A stretch of DNA of 64,000 nucleotides from an uncultured Opitutaceae bacterium. Lineage in GTDB: Bacteria > Verrucomicrobiota > Verrucomicrobiia > Opitutales > Opitutaceae. Location of the stretch: the NCBI GenBank assembly GCA_951813085.1, contig OX638348.1, positions 1,001,627-1,065,626 of the forward strand. Reading direction: 5' to 3'. Positions 1 through 9,005 of this stretch are shown here, piece by piece. Below the pieces are notes generated by a model. It did no database searches, was not told where the DNA came from, and saw only the letters and a list, made by a program, of their open reading frames with translations. Made by a program: the position numbers and the translations under genes. Positions within the stretch are counted from its first letter, which is position 1, and every line of letters begins with the position of its first letter.

Positions 1-1
1 T

Positions 2-631
2 TTATCCGCATTGGATGAACGCGGCATCGCGGACGATACGTTGATCATCTTCTCAGCCGACAACGGCCCCATTGAGCCTCCGCGCTATTTTTCGGATACG
101 AAGCATAAAGCTGCTGGACCCTACCGTGGTTACAAGACCGACATCTGGGATGGCGGATTCCGCGTTCCCTTCCTGGTTCGGTGGCCGGAAAAGATCGAGG
201 CAGGCCGCGTAAGCGACCAGCTCGTATGCCTAACGGATGTATTCGCGACGGTCGCCGCGCTCATGGGCGAAGAGCTTCACGAATGGGCGGGCGAGGACAG
301 CGTTAATCAGCTCCCCGCATTCCTGGGCGAAACATCGGCTCCTATCCGGACCACCATGATCACCCAGTCCAATATCGGTCCGATGGCGATTCGGCACAAT
401 GAGTGGAAACTTATTGTAGATACCACGGGGTCCGGTGGACCTAAGACTCCCAGCGCGCAGCCTACTATTATCACCGCTCCTTGGCAGGCGAGCCCTTCCA
501 GGGTCGGTCAGCTCTATAACATTGAGCGTGATCCCTACGAACAGCACGATCTGTGGATCAAGCATCCTGAGAAGGTTGAAGAGTTGCGCCTGATGCTGAA
601 GGATAGCATTTGGACAGGGCGCACGCGCTAG
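2..631 (+). CDS. Sulfatase, C-terminal part (cut by left edge)
   Basis: C-terminal part of a secreted-type sulfatase (alkaline-phosphatase fold) that removes sulfate esters, probably from polysaccharides. The reading frame is open to the first base, so the gene starts outside the window and the formylglycine motif is missing here. Visible are the metal-binding strand FSADNG near the start, the conserved WDGGFRVPFLVRWP stretch and the closing LYNIERDPYEQHDL block, all typical of arylsulfatase A-like enzymes. It ends in TAG, 45 bases before an esterase gene on the same strand, so the two may be co-transcribed. The substrate cannot be told from this fragment. The family call is firm. Confidence 0.9.
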   Translation, partial: LSALDERGIADDTLIIFSADNGPIEPPRYFSDTKHKAAGPYRGYKTDIWDGGFRVPFLVRWPEKIEAGRVSDQLVCLTDVFATVAALMGEELHEWAGEDSVNQLPAFLGETSAPIRTTMITQSNIGPMAIRHNEWKLIVDTTGSGGPKTPSAQPTIITAPWQASPSRVGQLYNIERDPYEQHDLWIKHPEKVEELRLMLKDSIWTGRTR

Positions 632-676
632 GCGTTGAGTGCTTGCTACAGACCGTGATGGGGGCGATATTCAGGT

Positions 677-2086
677 ATGGACGCGCCCCGAAAAATTGTC
701 TGCTCTCTGCTTATCGCTCTCTTGGGAACTGCTCTATCCGGGTACGCCCAGAACCTGGCCAATAAAGGCGAGCTGATTTTATCGGATCCGTTTGAAGGTT
801 CGCTAGGAAAAGGGGAGCTCGTCGATATCCAGGATGGCTGGAAGCGTCGAGTCAGCTTTGGCGATTGGACGCGTCGCGCAGATGGGTCCGTTACCGCGGA
901 GAATGTGCCGGAAGATGGGCACGGACCCGTGCTGACTCTAATCGCTCCGGTACGCGACATCATTATCGAATGCGAATTCCAGATCCCCGCTACGCCGAAA
1001 AAAGACCGACACTTTCGCATCTTCCTCGATCGTTCGGACTACCGGGGCCACACGATTCAGTCCACCGCGAATGTAAGCTCCGTCTTCCGACCGGTAGGCC
1101 TTACCCTCCAGCACATCAGCAAGAAGGACGATGCTCAGAAGACGATTATCCAGGACATCGAGTTTGGACCGACTCCGATTGAGCTGAAACCGAATACTTG
1201 GTACAAGATGCGCTTCGACATCGTGGGCAACAAGGCTTGGACAGTAGTAAATGGCGTTTCATTGTACGGACGTAACAAGGTCCTCCATGTGGAGAAGAAC
1301 AAAATTGGCTTGAATCCTGGGATGGCGGGAGGACGTATCCGTAATTTCAATGCATGGACCGTCGCCTCTGAAAATGATGATGCGGGAGTCGCCGAAGCGC
1401 TGGATGCGATCAATGATCGCTTCCAGAACGTCGACGTTGACATTGTCGAATGGCCGGAAGAAACGCGGGCCCAGTTCGGAAAGCTAAAGCGCATCGCCTT
1501 CGTAGCCTATCCCAAAGACAAGCCATCGGGAAAACTGCCCTTGTTGATTACCCTGCATGGAGGAGGTGGACGCAACATGAGTCTGCGTGACCAGCTAGTC
1601 CGGTCGTCGAACGTCAAAGGGCTGGCCCTGGCGGAACGAGCAGGAAAGCCGCTCATTTTGCTAGAGCCCAATTCGGCTGATATTTGGGATCCGGATACGC
1701 TTGACCAGATGCTCGACCACGTGCTCGAGACTCGAACCGATATCGACGAAAGCCGCATCTACGTAATGGGGCATAGCATGGGCGGTTTCGGAACCTTAGC
1801 CTGGATATCCCGGTCCGCTGATCGATTTGCCGCCGCTGCCCCCGGCGGCTTCAGCTATGAAATACAGCCTGAGCAGGTAGAAGCCCTAGTAGACCTTCCC
1901 GTCTGGGGATTGGTTGGTGGTGACGATGGCAATCGGGTGGACGGCGTTCGACTGATGGTCGAACGCTTGCGCGCCGCTGGCAATGATCGGGTCAAGCATA
2001 CGGTTTTCCCAGGAGCGAGTCATACTCAAGGAAATGCTGCTGTATTTAGTCACGTCGAGCTCGTTGATTGGATGCTCGAACATTAG
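677..2086 (+). CDS. Secreted two-domain alpha/beta hydrolase (esterase)
   Basis: A 469-residue exported protein. Residues 1-24 form a signal peptide ending ALSGYAQ. Residues ~30-230 look like a beta-sandwich of the concanavalin/LamG or DUF1080 type, probably sugar binding. From ~245 an alpha/beta hydrolase of the prolyl-oligopeptidase/PHB-depolymerase type begins: oxyanion strand LLITLHGGGG, nucleophile elbow GHSMGG with Ser367, likely Asp416 or 417 (GGDDGN) and His449 (GASHTQ). The probable role is de-esterification (for example deacetylation) of a polysaccharide outside the cytoplasm, in keeping with the neighbouring sulfatases. The substrate is inferred from context only. The start is the only ATG before the signal peptide. 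Confidence 0.8.
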   Translation: MDAPRKIVCSLLIALLGTALSGYAQNLANKGELILSDPFEGSLGKGELVDIQDGWKRRVSFGDWTRRADGSVTAENVPEDGHGPVLTLIAPVRDIIIECEFQIPATPKKDRHFRIFLDRSDYRGHTIQSTANVSSVFRPVGLTLQHISKKDDAQKTIIQDIEFGPTPIELKPNTWYKMRFDIVGNKAWTVVNGVSLYGRNKVLHVEKNKIGLNPGMAGGRIRNFNAWTVASENDDAGVAEALDAINDRFQNVDVDIVEWPEETRAQFGKLKRIAFVAYPKDKPSGKLPLLITLHGGGGRNMSLRDQLVRSSNVKGLALAERAGKPLILLEPNSADIWDPDTLDQMLDHVLETRTDIDESRIYVMGHSMGGFGTLAWISRSADRFAAAAPGGFSYEIQPEQVEALVDLPVWGLVGGDDGNRVDGVRLMVERLRAAGNDRVKHTVFPGASHTQGNAAVFSHVELVDWMLEH

Positions 2087-2119
2087 AACGATTTAAGACT
2101 GCAACCCTGTCGAATTAAT

Positions 2120-3073
2120 ATGAAAGCCACTCTCTTTATACTTCTGCTCCTCCACGGCATTGCTACCGCAAACGCTCACGAGGTACTCAAGACGCTCTTT
2201 ATCGGAAACAGCTACACCGGCAGGCACAATCTCGCCGAGGTCGTGGAATCCTTGGCGGAAGAAGGCATGTTCGCATTGGATTTTCAGCCGACTGGCGTGA
2301 TTTATGGAGGACGCAAATTAATCGATCATTGGCGGCTGGGAACTCAGAACTTCGTTCGTCTGAATTCGCTCGCAGAGAGCGAGCAGCAAGCGACGATTGA
2401 CGCCTTGAAGTCGGCGATCGCCCAGAACCCTAAGGACTCGCATGCGAAGAATGCCTTGAAGCGTCATGAGGCCTTGCTTCAAGACTTGGATAATCGTCGA
2501 ACGAAGTGGGACGTCGTTGTCCTCCAATCATGGCGTGACGATCTGGAGGGAGAGGCCTCGCCCTACGTCGCGTTCGCCCCAAAGTTCGCCCAGATCGCCC
2601 AGTCGGAAGGCGCCCGAGCCATTCTCTACGTGACGACGCCAACGACGCAGAATGCGGAGCCCCTGATGTCGCCTCCCGATCCTGAACCCATCATGGAAAA
2701 GGCTAGGACCATCGCTGATCTCGCCAATCGCATCGAGGCCGATGTCGCTCCCGTATTTCTAGCCGGACTACGTTGCCAGGAGCAGCGCCCGGACCTAACG
2801 CTCCGGTTTATCAACGACGCTCATTTGAATCATACGATGGCATACCTCACCGCCTGTACCTTGTACGCAGCGATCTTCGACGAAAGCCCCGAAGGCCTGA
2901 CGCTCGACCGCATTACAGACATTCGCTTTCTCGATAACGACCCAAAGAATCGCGAAAAGGATCGTGATGGAAATCCCATTACGCGCGAATTTTCCCCAAA
3001 GGACCGAGCCGACTTGCAGCGAATCGCCTGGGAGGCCTACGCCGAATTCAAGGAGATCCGTGCCGCGCGTTAG
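2120..3073 (+). CDS. SGNH/GDSL-like exported hydrolase
   Basis: A 317-residue protein with a signal peptide (about residues 1-19, ending TANAH). The mature start carries LFIGNSYTG, the block I form of SGNH esterases in which Ser31 would be the nucleophile. Near the C-terminus NDAHLNH (Asp233, His235) resembles the DGxHLN block that supplies the catalytic Asp and His, although it is one residue shorter than usual. A charged helical insert (about 75-130) separates these blocks. It lies 33 bases after the esterase gene on the same strand, so the two probably form one unit of carbohydrate esterases. It could also be a non-catalytic relative; the family is fairly sure, the substrate unknown. Confidence 0.7.
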   Translation: MKATLFILLLLHGIATANAHEVLKTLFIGNSYTGRHNLAEVVESLAEEGMFALDFQPTGVIYGGRKLIDHWRLGTQNFVRLNSLAESEQQATIDALKSAIAQNPKDSHAKNALKRHEALLQDLDNRRTKWDVVVLQSWRDDLEGEASPYVAFAPKFAQIAQSEGARAILYVTTPTTQNAEPLMSPPDPEPIMEKARTIADLANRIEADVAPVFLAGLRCQEQRPDLTLRFINDAHLNHTMAYLTACTLYAAIFDESPEGLTLDRITDIRFLDNDPKNREKDRDGNPITREFSPKDRADLQRIAWEAYAEFKEIRAAR

Positions 3074-3080
3074 GAAGTAG

Positions 3081-3149
3081 TCAAACCCATTCCGGCGTCC
3101 GCCGGACCTATTCGCCGCAGGCGACTCGTGAACGGAGTGAACGATATTC
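3081..3149. repeat. 69-bp direct repeat, copy 1
   Basis: This 69-base segment recurs in the same orientation at 4264-4332 with about five mismatches. It contains a perfect 7-bp hairpin (TCCGGCG, 2-base loop, CGCCGGA; 3091-3106) and a small CGCC/GGCG stem. It sits between the converging ends of the SGNH hydrolase and the membrane-protein gene, so it may also act as a terminator. Confidence 0.8.
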
Positions 3150-3200
3150 AAAATCATTCATCTAGACGCTTTCGTGAATAGGGACCGGATGAAATTGGAC

Positions 3201-3689
3201 CTATCGAGCGATCACCTTTGTTCTTGTCTGCACAATGAAGATCAACGCATGACTCACGAGTAGAAAGGGTACGATCACTGCAGGAATGTAGAAAGTGGCT
3301 CCCATCGAAGTGGTCTGGTTGACGAACGTGCCGATGCTCACCGCTGTGATTAGATCGATCGTTCCTACGATATTGAATAGCCAGGTAGCGGCTCCCGACC
3401 AACTCGCCTTCGATCGTAAAGAAAATATGGCTACGAACGCGAGAACCGCTGCCAGCAAGTCGCCATATGCTGCGGGTTGCGAGAAGCTTGGGTTCAGCGG
3501 AGCTGCCGTGACTCCGGGAATTAGAAAGGTGAGCCCAATGTAGCGAAACGTATGTGGAAGAGCGAGAATGATGAGAGCGGATTCTTTTGACAGCGTTCGG
3601 AGCGCAGGCAGCGCGTACCAGCGAGCAATCAACCCGTAGGCAGTGAAGCTAAATAGGAAGCTAATAGGTAATATGAGATCTATTGACAT
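3201..3689 (-). CDS. Small multispanning membrane protein
   Basis: A 162-residue integral membrane protein with about five hydrophobic segments (roughly residues 5-22, 38-58, 75-92, 103-125 and 132-155) and few charged residues between them. I do not recognise the family with certainty. The gene lies 67 bases downstream of a MarR-type regulator on the same strand, and a perfect 16-bp palindrome in the gap matches the one at the regulator's own start. The regulator therefore probably controls it, and a transport, efflux or quinone-related stress role is possible but not shown. No clear ribosome binding site is seen before the ATG. Confidence 0.7.
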   Translation of the reverse strand: MSIDLILPISFLFSFTAYGLIARWYALPALRTLSKESALIILALPHTFRYIGLTFLIPGVTAAPLNPSFSQPAAYGDLLAAVLAFVAIFSLRSKASWSGAATWLFNIVGTIDLITAVSIGTFVNQTTSMGATFYIPAVIVPFLLVSHALIFIVQTRTKVIAR

Positions 3690-3716
3690 GATATTTTGGA
3701 TTTAGGTTATTGTTAA

Positions 3717-3732
3717 AGTTGTATATACAACT
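3717..3732. promoter_or_regulatory. Palindromic operator, probable MarR site 1
   Basis: AGTTGTATATACAACT is a perfect 16-bp palindrome 28 bases upstream of the membrane-protein start. It shares GTTAAAGTTGTATAT and CAACTA flanks with the site at 4210-4225. Binding by the adjacent MarR protein is inferred from position and symmetry. Confidence 0.65.
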
Positions 3733-3756
3733 ATAAGCGAAAAAATGAATTGATCC

Positions 3757-4203
3757 TCAGGGCAAAGAATCTGCTGCATGGACGAGAGCGTTGGCTCCGT
3801 CATCTCCAAGGGCTTGCTTTGCGGATTTCTGGGCCTTTCTCCAGCGGGGAAGGGCATCCACGAGCAGTTGCTCTCCCTCTTCCGTAATGCTCAACAACGT
3901 GCTTCGATTGTCTCGGCCTGGCTCTGCTGCTACGAGATCGCTGGACTGCAATCGACCTAGGTTGCGGCTCAGCGTAGATTTTTCGATCATGAGCGAACGA
4001 CCCAGATCCGTTGGCGAAACCGAGCCGTGTCGCTTGATTGCGACGAGCAGGGTCAATTGGCTGCCAGTAATTCCGAGGTCCCGCAGGGCATTGTCAAAAA
4101 TAGCGTTGAGCGCCCGCCCTATGGACCGCGCCCGCATTCCCAAGCATTGCTCGGATATGGTTCGCGCTGCTGCCGTTGCTCTGCTTTTCGAAGAATCTGC
4201 CAT
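3757..4203 (-). CDS. MarR-family transcription regulator
   Basis: A winged-helix repressor of the MarR type, 148 residues from the ATG at 4203. The recognisable core is ITGSQLTLLVAIKRHGSVS (helix 1 of the winged helix), SLMIEKSTLSRNLGRLQ (recognition helix) and LITEEG-like wing residues LLSITEEGEQLL. The frame stays open upstream to 4254, but the 17 extra residues would cover the operator-like palindrome at 4210-4225, so the later start is preferred. These proteins bind palindromes as dimers and release DNA on binding a small phenolic or oxidising ligand. A near-identical palindrome precedes the next gene, which suggests autoregulation plus control of the membrane protein. The ligand is unknown. 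Confidence 0.88.
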   Translation of the reverse strand: MADSSKSRATAAARTISEQCLGMRARSIGRALNAIFDNALRDLGITGSQLTLLVAIKRHGSVSPTDLGRSLMIEKSTLSRNLGRLQSSDLVAAEPGRDNRSTLLSITEEGEQLLVDALPRWRKAQKSAKQALGDDGANALVHAADSLP

Positions 4204-4209
4204 AGTTAA

Positions 4210-4225
4210 AGTTGTATATGCAACT
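4210..4225. promoter_or_regulatory. Palindromic operator, probable MarR site 2
   Basis: AGTTGTATATGCAACT differs from the perfect palindrome at 3717-3732 by one base. It ends 7 bases before the preferred marR start, where bound repressor would block transcription or translation start, which fits autoregulation. Confidence 0.6.
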
Positions 4226-4263
4226 AAACGAGGCGAACGCAAGCTTGATTTCACTAATTCTAT

Positions 4264-4332
4264 TCAAACCCATTCCGGCGTCCCCCGGACCCATTCGCCG
4301 CAGGCGACTCGTGAACGCGGTGAACGATGTTC
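4264..4332. repeat. 69-bp direct repeat, copy 2
   Basis: Second copy of the repeat at 3081-3149, same orientation, about 64 of 69 bases identical. One base change breaks the 7-bp hairpin seen in copy 1. The two copies bracket the MarR + membrane-protein pair, giving a repeat-to-repeat unit of 1183 bp. Confidence 0.8.
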
Positions 4333-4339
4333 CTAGTTC

Positions 4340-5761
4340 CTATTCGCTTACCGATACCCGTGTATACGGACTGGATACGTAGGTCGTATACGATTTTCCT
4401 AGGTAGGAAAGCGTCTTGCGATGGTTGCTTAAGAAGTCGATGTAGTTCGCGCCTGATTCGAGCTCAATCGTCGCAGACCACTCGTTTCTCGCCTTGTCAT
4501 ACTTCATATCCTGCCACTGATCTTCGGGAAAGAGCTCTCGATTATAGGCAGCGCTCCCATCCGGCGCTCGGTCATGCATCCACCAAATGCGACCCGTCTC
4601 CGGAGACTCGCCATCCTTGAACCTCACAGTGGCCTTCAGTCCCCTCCCGGTACGTTCAACGGATACAGTTGGAGCTGTAAGCAGGGTTTCCGATCCACCA
4701 AAGAAATGCTCCATTAGAAACGCCGCCTTGTTCTGCTCATCGGTCTCGGCGCTCTCAGGTCGACCCCGTTTTCCATGGCCCGAGTTGATTCTTAAATACG
4801 TTGGAATTTGAGGATAGTGGGCGCCTCCCCAAGCAAGATCGAAGGCGACCATATCATGAGTGCCTGGATGAAACAGGAGATCGACGTCACGTTCTTTCAA
4901 TTGGCTCAAATTCTTGGATACGAAAATATGATCTGCTACCTTGTGGGACAATCGTTTCAAGTCCTCCCAGCTATGTCCTGCCGCAATCGCTTCTTCATTG
5001 TACCGAGGCCCGAAAGTACCTCCCAGGAAGCGGTGAGGCTCGAATTCCGGATCGCTGCGATTGTAGGCCTTGAGCGCGCTCCAAGCCTGGTCATCGCACA
5101 GGCGCAAGGGCGATTCCCAGGGTGGGGAAACGCTGGCATGCACAGCGGTCAGGCGCGTATCGGCGATCAGCGCGACCGAGGGAGACGCTCCGTTCTTGGA
5201 GCCACCCGACATAGCGACCTTGCCCGTTTCGAAATAGTCGGTCTCGGCGTAGGCGGCGGTCGTGGCGCGCATAAGTATGGCGGGCCACCCCCAATATTGA
5301 ATGGAGTAGCGCGTATTCAAGGTTTCGTGAAAATGCGCGATCATCGCATCACCCAGCTCTTTCTCCCCATAGGTTCTGAGCTCTTGCACGATGGTGCGAA
5401 CGAGCCCTACGCCTCCTTCAATCAAATCCGCATCGACTCCTTGAATCGGCGCATCCACTGAAAGCCGCTTAAGGTTGTTTCCTCCGGTGAGGTGAAACCC
5501 TCTTGCTTTTCGATCGGCCGGAACGATGAGCCGTACGGGTATCCGGAGATCCTGCCCAGGCCATAGCTCGCCCACGCGAATGGTGATATACTTCTGGCGA
5601 GTGGGAACTGCGCCCTCCACAAGATGCCAGTCGTCTATCGTCTCAACGGCTAGTGTGCCTGGATCGCGCATGGCGTCCATGTCGAACAGCCCGGCAAAGG
5701 CGCTGAGGGGGCAGAGCGCTAGCAGGTACAAAGCAAAGTGGGGCAAACGGAATCGAGGCAT
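4340..5761 (-). CDS. PhoPQ-activated protein (PqaA)-like exported hydrolase
   Basis: An alpha/beta-hydrolase-like protein of 473 residues when started at the ATG at 5761, which gives a clean signal peptide ending LSAFAG; the frame is open further upstream but that extension is Cys/Trp rich and unlikely. The elbow MSGGSKNGAS resembles the GxSKxG elbow of the PqaA family (secreted proteins first noted as PhoPQ-regulated), with Ser in SK as the probable nucleophile. HPGTHDM and INSGHGKRG could supply acid and histidine. The C-terminal ~100 residues form an Ig-like beta domain. The substrate is unknown; the position next to sulfatases and esterases suggests a glycan or peptide target. Confidence 0.65.
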   Translation of the reverse strand: MPRFRLPHFALYLLALCPLSAFAGLFDMDAMRDPGTLAVETIDDWHLVEGAVPTRQKYITIRVGELWPGQDLRIPVRLIVPADRKARGFHLTGGNNLKRLSVDAPIQGVDADLIEGGVGLVRTIVQELRTYGEKELGDAMIAHFHETLNTRYSIQYWGWPAILMRATTAAYAETDYFETGKVAMSGGSKNGASPSVALIADTRLTAVHASVSPPWESPLRLCDDQAWSALKAYNRSDPEFEPHRFLGGTFGPRYNEEAIAAGHSWEDLKRLSHKVADHIFVSKNLSQLKERDVDLLFHPGTHDMVAFDLAWGGAHYPQIPTYLRINSGHGKRGRPESAETDEQNKAAFLMEHFFGGSETLLTAPTVSVERTGRGLKATVRFKDGESPETGRIWWMHDRAPDGSAAYNRELFPEDQWQDMKYDKARNEWSATIELESGANYIDFLSNHRKTLSYLGKSYTTYVSSPYTRVSVSE

Positions 5762-6030
5762 AGTAGGATTGCGGTAGTGTGATCCTTGGGGCGTTTCGAT
5801 CACTGTTCTAGAAACCGACAGATCTGTCCACCAGCAAGTGCAACGATTGCGACTATTGAACATCGCGTCCGTCTACGATCTGTGAACTGCGCCGTGACGG
5901 GTCGCTCGTCCCGCTGCCTGGGAATGGAGGTCTCTTCGAGGCAATGGGTTCGTGGGAGGATGCTGATGACGGAACTCCTTGCCTTTGAGAGGGTGGGATA
6001 TTCAATGGCTCCCCATACCCTTTAACCCTT

Positions 6031-7584
6031 ATGAAACGATTATTTGCCGTACTCAGTTTGTTCCCTCTGATCCTCATCCAATTGGCACAGGCGGATTCCC
6101 AAGGAAAGCCCCCTAACGTCATTGTCATTCTAGCGGATGATCTCGGATACACGGACGTCGGCGCCTTTGGAGCCGAGCTGATCGATACACCGCACATCGA
6201 TCGTTTGGCCCGCGAGGGAATGAAGTTCACTCAGGCCTACACGCCCTGTTCGGTGTGCTCGCCAACGCGCTACGGCTTGCTTACTGGCCGCTACTACTGG
6301 CGGAGCAAGCAGCACCCTTCCACCAAGGTGATTCAGGATGGACAGGGACTGGCAATTGAGAAAGGGCGCGAAACCTTGGCCACGCTTTTCAAGAAAAAGG
6401 GCTATGCGACGGGAGTCGTTGGAAAGTGGCACTTGGGATTCGGGGGCTTCAAGAACTTCGAGCAGCAATACGATTGGACGGCTAATAAGAAGATCGGCCC
6501 GGGGCCTTTGCAGGTAGGTTTTGACTACTATTTCGGAATGGTCGCTAACGTAGCGAATCAGCCGCGATTCTATATCGAGAACGATGACTTCTATGGCCGT
6601 AAGCCAGGAGACAAGGTGACGACAGAGAAGGTAGCCATCGATTCTGGAGGGGCGGGCGGGCAATTCATGGTGCAGCGCGAAAATGTTCGACCCTGGGATC
6701 CCAGCGTAGTTTGGGAGGATGACGAGGTCGCTCAGGTGATCACGGACAAGGCAGTTGAATATATAGAAGTGAACTCGGGCGCGGACAAGCCACCGTTCTT
6801 TCTCTACTTCGCTCACAACATTCCTCACGGGCCCATCACTCCGGCGAAACACCATGAGGGCACGAGCGATTGCGGCCTCTATGGCGACTTCGTCCAAGAA
6901 CTGGATACGCAAGTGGGCGAAATAATCGCCGCGGCGGAGGCCTCGCGTGAGCATCGCGAGACCTTGATAATTTTCACGAGCGACAACGGAGGTACGGCAA
7001 CATCGCCGGAGTCGGATGGTCCACCGATTGGAGCAGCGGGCGAAGCTCGTGAGCTTGGTCACTTGCAGTGCGGTCACATGAGGGGTGGCAAGTGGAGCAT
7101 TTATGAAGGCGGCTTCCGCGTTCCGTTCGTCGTCCATTGGCCGGGTCACGTGGAAGCGGGCCGTGTTTCTGACAAGCTCATTTCTCTTCAAGATGTATTC
7201 GCGAGCATGGCCGATTTCTTGGATGTTGAATACGGACGCGATGCCGGAGAGGACAGCTTCAGCTTTTGGCCGCAAATCGCGGATGGCCCTGAGGCGCCCG
7301 CTGCCCGCGACCATGTCATCGTGCAGTCTCCGCTAGGCGTCCGGGCGATTGTCCGCGATGGATGGAAGTATATGCGTCCCTGGGTGGCTCCGGATCCAAT
7401 CCCTGAACGCCAAAAAGTATTTCTCGCCCGCGAAATGCGTAACCCGCAAAACTTCGAGCAATTGTACCACCTCGATTCGGACTTTGACGAGTCTTCTAAT
7501 CGCGTGAAGGACTTTCCGAATATCGCTGCTCAGTTGAAGAGCGAGTTGCAATTGGCCGAAAAGAGCGGTCGCACCGCGCCGTGA
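6031..7584 (+). CDS. Arylsulfatase A-like secreted sulfatase
   Basis: A full-length 517-residue sulfatase with a signal peptide (about 1-21, ending LAQADS). Metal-binding Asp pair in VILADDLGYTD, formylglycine motif CSPTR with Cys76 to be oxidised by a sulfatase-modifying enzyme, then TGR, GKWHLG and TSDNGG. A Gly/Asp-rich insert around 190-240 is longer than in short arylsulfatases and probably shapes substrate choice. The protein hydrolyses a sulfate ester, probably on an algal or animal polysaccharide, in the periplasm or outside the cell. It faces the same way as the next two genes (a serine hydrolase and another sulfatase), which suggests a shared utilisation locus. Confidence 0.93.
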   Translation: MKRLFAVLSLFPLILIQLAQADSQGKPPNVIVILADDLGYTDVGAFGAELIDTPHIDRLAREGMKFTQAYTPCSVCSPTRYGLLTGRYYWRSKQHPSTKVIQDGQGLAIEKGRETLATLFKKKGYATGVVGKWHLGFGGFKNFEQQYDWTANKKIGPGPLQVGFDYYFGMVANVANQPRFYIENDDFYGRKPGDKVTTEKVAIDSGGAGGQFMVQRENVRPWDPSVVWEDDEVAQVITDKAVEYIEVNSGADKPPFFLYFAHNIPHGPITPAKHHEGTSDCGLYGDFVQELDTQVGEIIAAAEASREHRETLIIFTSDNGGTATSPESDGPPIGAAGEARELGHLQCGHMRGGKWSIYEGGFRVPFVVHWPGHVEAGRVSDKLISLQDVFASMADFLDVEYGRDAGEDSFSFWPQIADGPEAPAARDHVIVQSPLGVRAIVRDGWKYMRPWVAPDPIPERQKVFLAREMRNPQNFEQLYHLDSDFDESSNRVKDFPNIAAQLKSELQLAEKSGRTAP

Positions 7585-7833
7585 GCGTCGCGGTGAATGG
7601 CGAAGAGTGAATGAATCGCATTTGGATACGTATCCGGAATTTGGAGCTGGTGAGATAGGATCGAATATTTTCCAATTCGCCTTTCGAGGATATTTCTATT
7701 GGACTGATATGGGGACGCTTCTGGTTCCCATTCGTGGAAATGGATCTCATTTGAGTCTTTTGTCGCGAGTTACGCGCTTGATTATTGGGGTCGATTCTGC
7801 AAGCATGGCAGGTGCCTATCACCCCTCGTTCCT

Positions 7834-8991
7834 ATGAAGTCAATTTCCCTTATGCTCTATCTTCTATTGTCCGCGCATGTGATTGGCGGCACGACCAAAG
7901 CGACTTCGCTGCCCGTTGGCTCGTGGACGGCTCATGGATTCGACTCGGCTCAGCGAGACTCGATCCAGCAAGCGTTCGAACGCGGTATCGACGAGGGATT
8001 TATCCCGGGTGGATCGCTCATGATAGTCCATAAAGGAGAGGTGATTCTCCACGAGGGATTTGGATTGGCGGACCTTGAAAGCGCGACGCCGTTCGAGGCC
8101 AATGCCCCTTGCCGCATCGCATCGCTTACCAAGCCGCATACCGCCACTACGCTAGCGCTGCTGGCCGAAAGCGGGAAATTGGCGTTTAGCGATCCAGTCA
8201 GCAAGTATCTGCCGGCCTTCAAGGGTATCAAGGTGAGGGATGCGAATGGAGCGGCAAGGCCGATCACTTTGGCCATGTGCCTCTCCCATACAGCGGGCTT
8301 CGCTAGCAACAATCAGCTCAAGTCTGGAGCGTCCACCTTAGATTTCAATGGCTCGTTGGCGGAAGTGGTGAATGCGTTAGCGGGCCATGAGCTTTTTTAC
8401 GAACCTGCCACTTCCTTTGGGTATGGACGGCTAGGATACATGACCGCAGCTCGGGTCGCTGAAGTCGTAACCGGTAAACCATTTGAGGCGGTTATGGAAG
8501 ACACTCTCTTTGCGGCCTTGGGATCCACCGATTCCACATTTGATTACGAGTCGATGATCGATCGGATTCCAACCCCTTATGTACGGACTAGGACCGGACT
8601 CCAGCTTCGAGAAGGAGAACCCATGGGCACAGTTATAAATCCTGGTGGTAGCTTAATCGCTGCGCCCAGCGACCTAGCTCGGATGCTCCTGCTTCATCGT
8701 AACGAAGGCAAGGTGGACGGAAAACAGGTGGTATCGAAATCGATACTACAGCAGATGTACGTTTCGCAGCCAGGGCGCGGCAAAGCTAAGCATGGACTGG
8801 GCTTCAATATCTTGCAGCAAAGGCCTGATGGAAGCGCCCGGCGTATCCAGCACACCGGGGCGGCCGGTACGATCGGCATCATCGATTTCGATATCGATCT
8901 AATCGTGATCGCCCTTACCCAAGTGCCCCAGGCGCAAACGAACAAATGGCGTGGACCTTTGTTGAAAACTGTATTTGGCGTATTTGAATAG
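7834..8991 (+). CDS. Class C beta-lactamase-like serine hydrolase
   Basis: A 385-residue exported member of the serine beta-lactamase/penicillin-binding superfamily, usually esterases or peptidases rather than antibiotic resistance enzymes. A short signal peptide is followed by the nucleophile motif SLTK (Ser97, Lys100), a GYGRLGY segment in place of the usual YxN, and HTG near residue 343 in place of KTG; HTG is common in esterase-like members. The gene lies between two sulfatases and 14 bases before the second, so it probably shares their transcript and may deacylate the same substrate. The function is inferred from family and position. Confidence 0.85.
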   Translation: MKSISLMLYLLLSAHVIGGTTKATSLPVGSWTAHGFDSAQRDSIQQAFERGIDEGFIPGGSLMIVHKGEVILHEGFGLADLESATPFEANAPCRIASLTKPHTATTLALLAESGKLAFSDPVSKYLPAFKGIKVRDANGAARPITLAMCLSHTAGFASNNQLKSGASTLDFNGSLAEVVNALAGHELFYEPATSFGYGRLGYMTAARVAEVVTGKPFEAVMEDTLFAALGSTDSTFDYESMIDRIPTPYVRTRTGLQLREGEPMGTVINPGGSLIAAPSDLARMLLLHRNEGKVDGKQVVSKSILQQMYVSQPGRGKAKHGLGFNILQQRPDGSARRIQHTGAAGTIGIIDFDIDLIVIALTQVPQAQTNKWRGPLLKTVFGVFE

Positions 8992-9005
8992 TAGAGGAAA
9001 GCGAT

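Noticed and set aside
5786..6025. 79-codon frame upstream of the second sulfatase
   Set aside because: Cys/Arg-rich random-looking translation without family features; probably the promoter region.
7607..7837. Short plus-strand frame of 76 codons between the sulfatase and the serine hydrolase
   Set aside because: No recognisable domain or start signal, and it runs into the next gene's start; most likely non-coding.
7834..8991. Antibiotic-resistance beta-lactamase
   Set aside because: HTG in place of KTG and an altered YxN motif plus location among sulfatases fit an esterase-like member.
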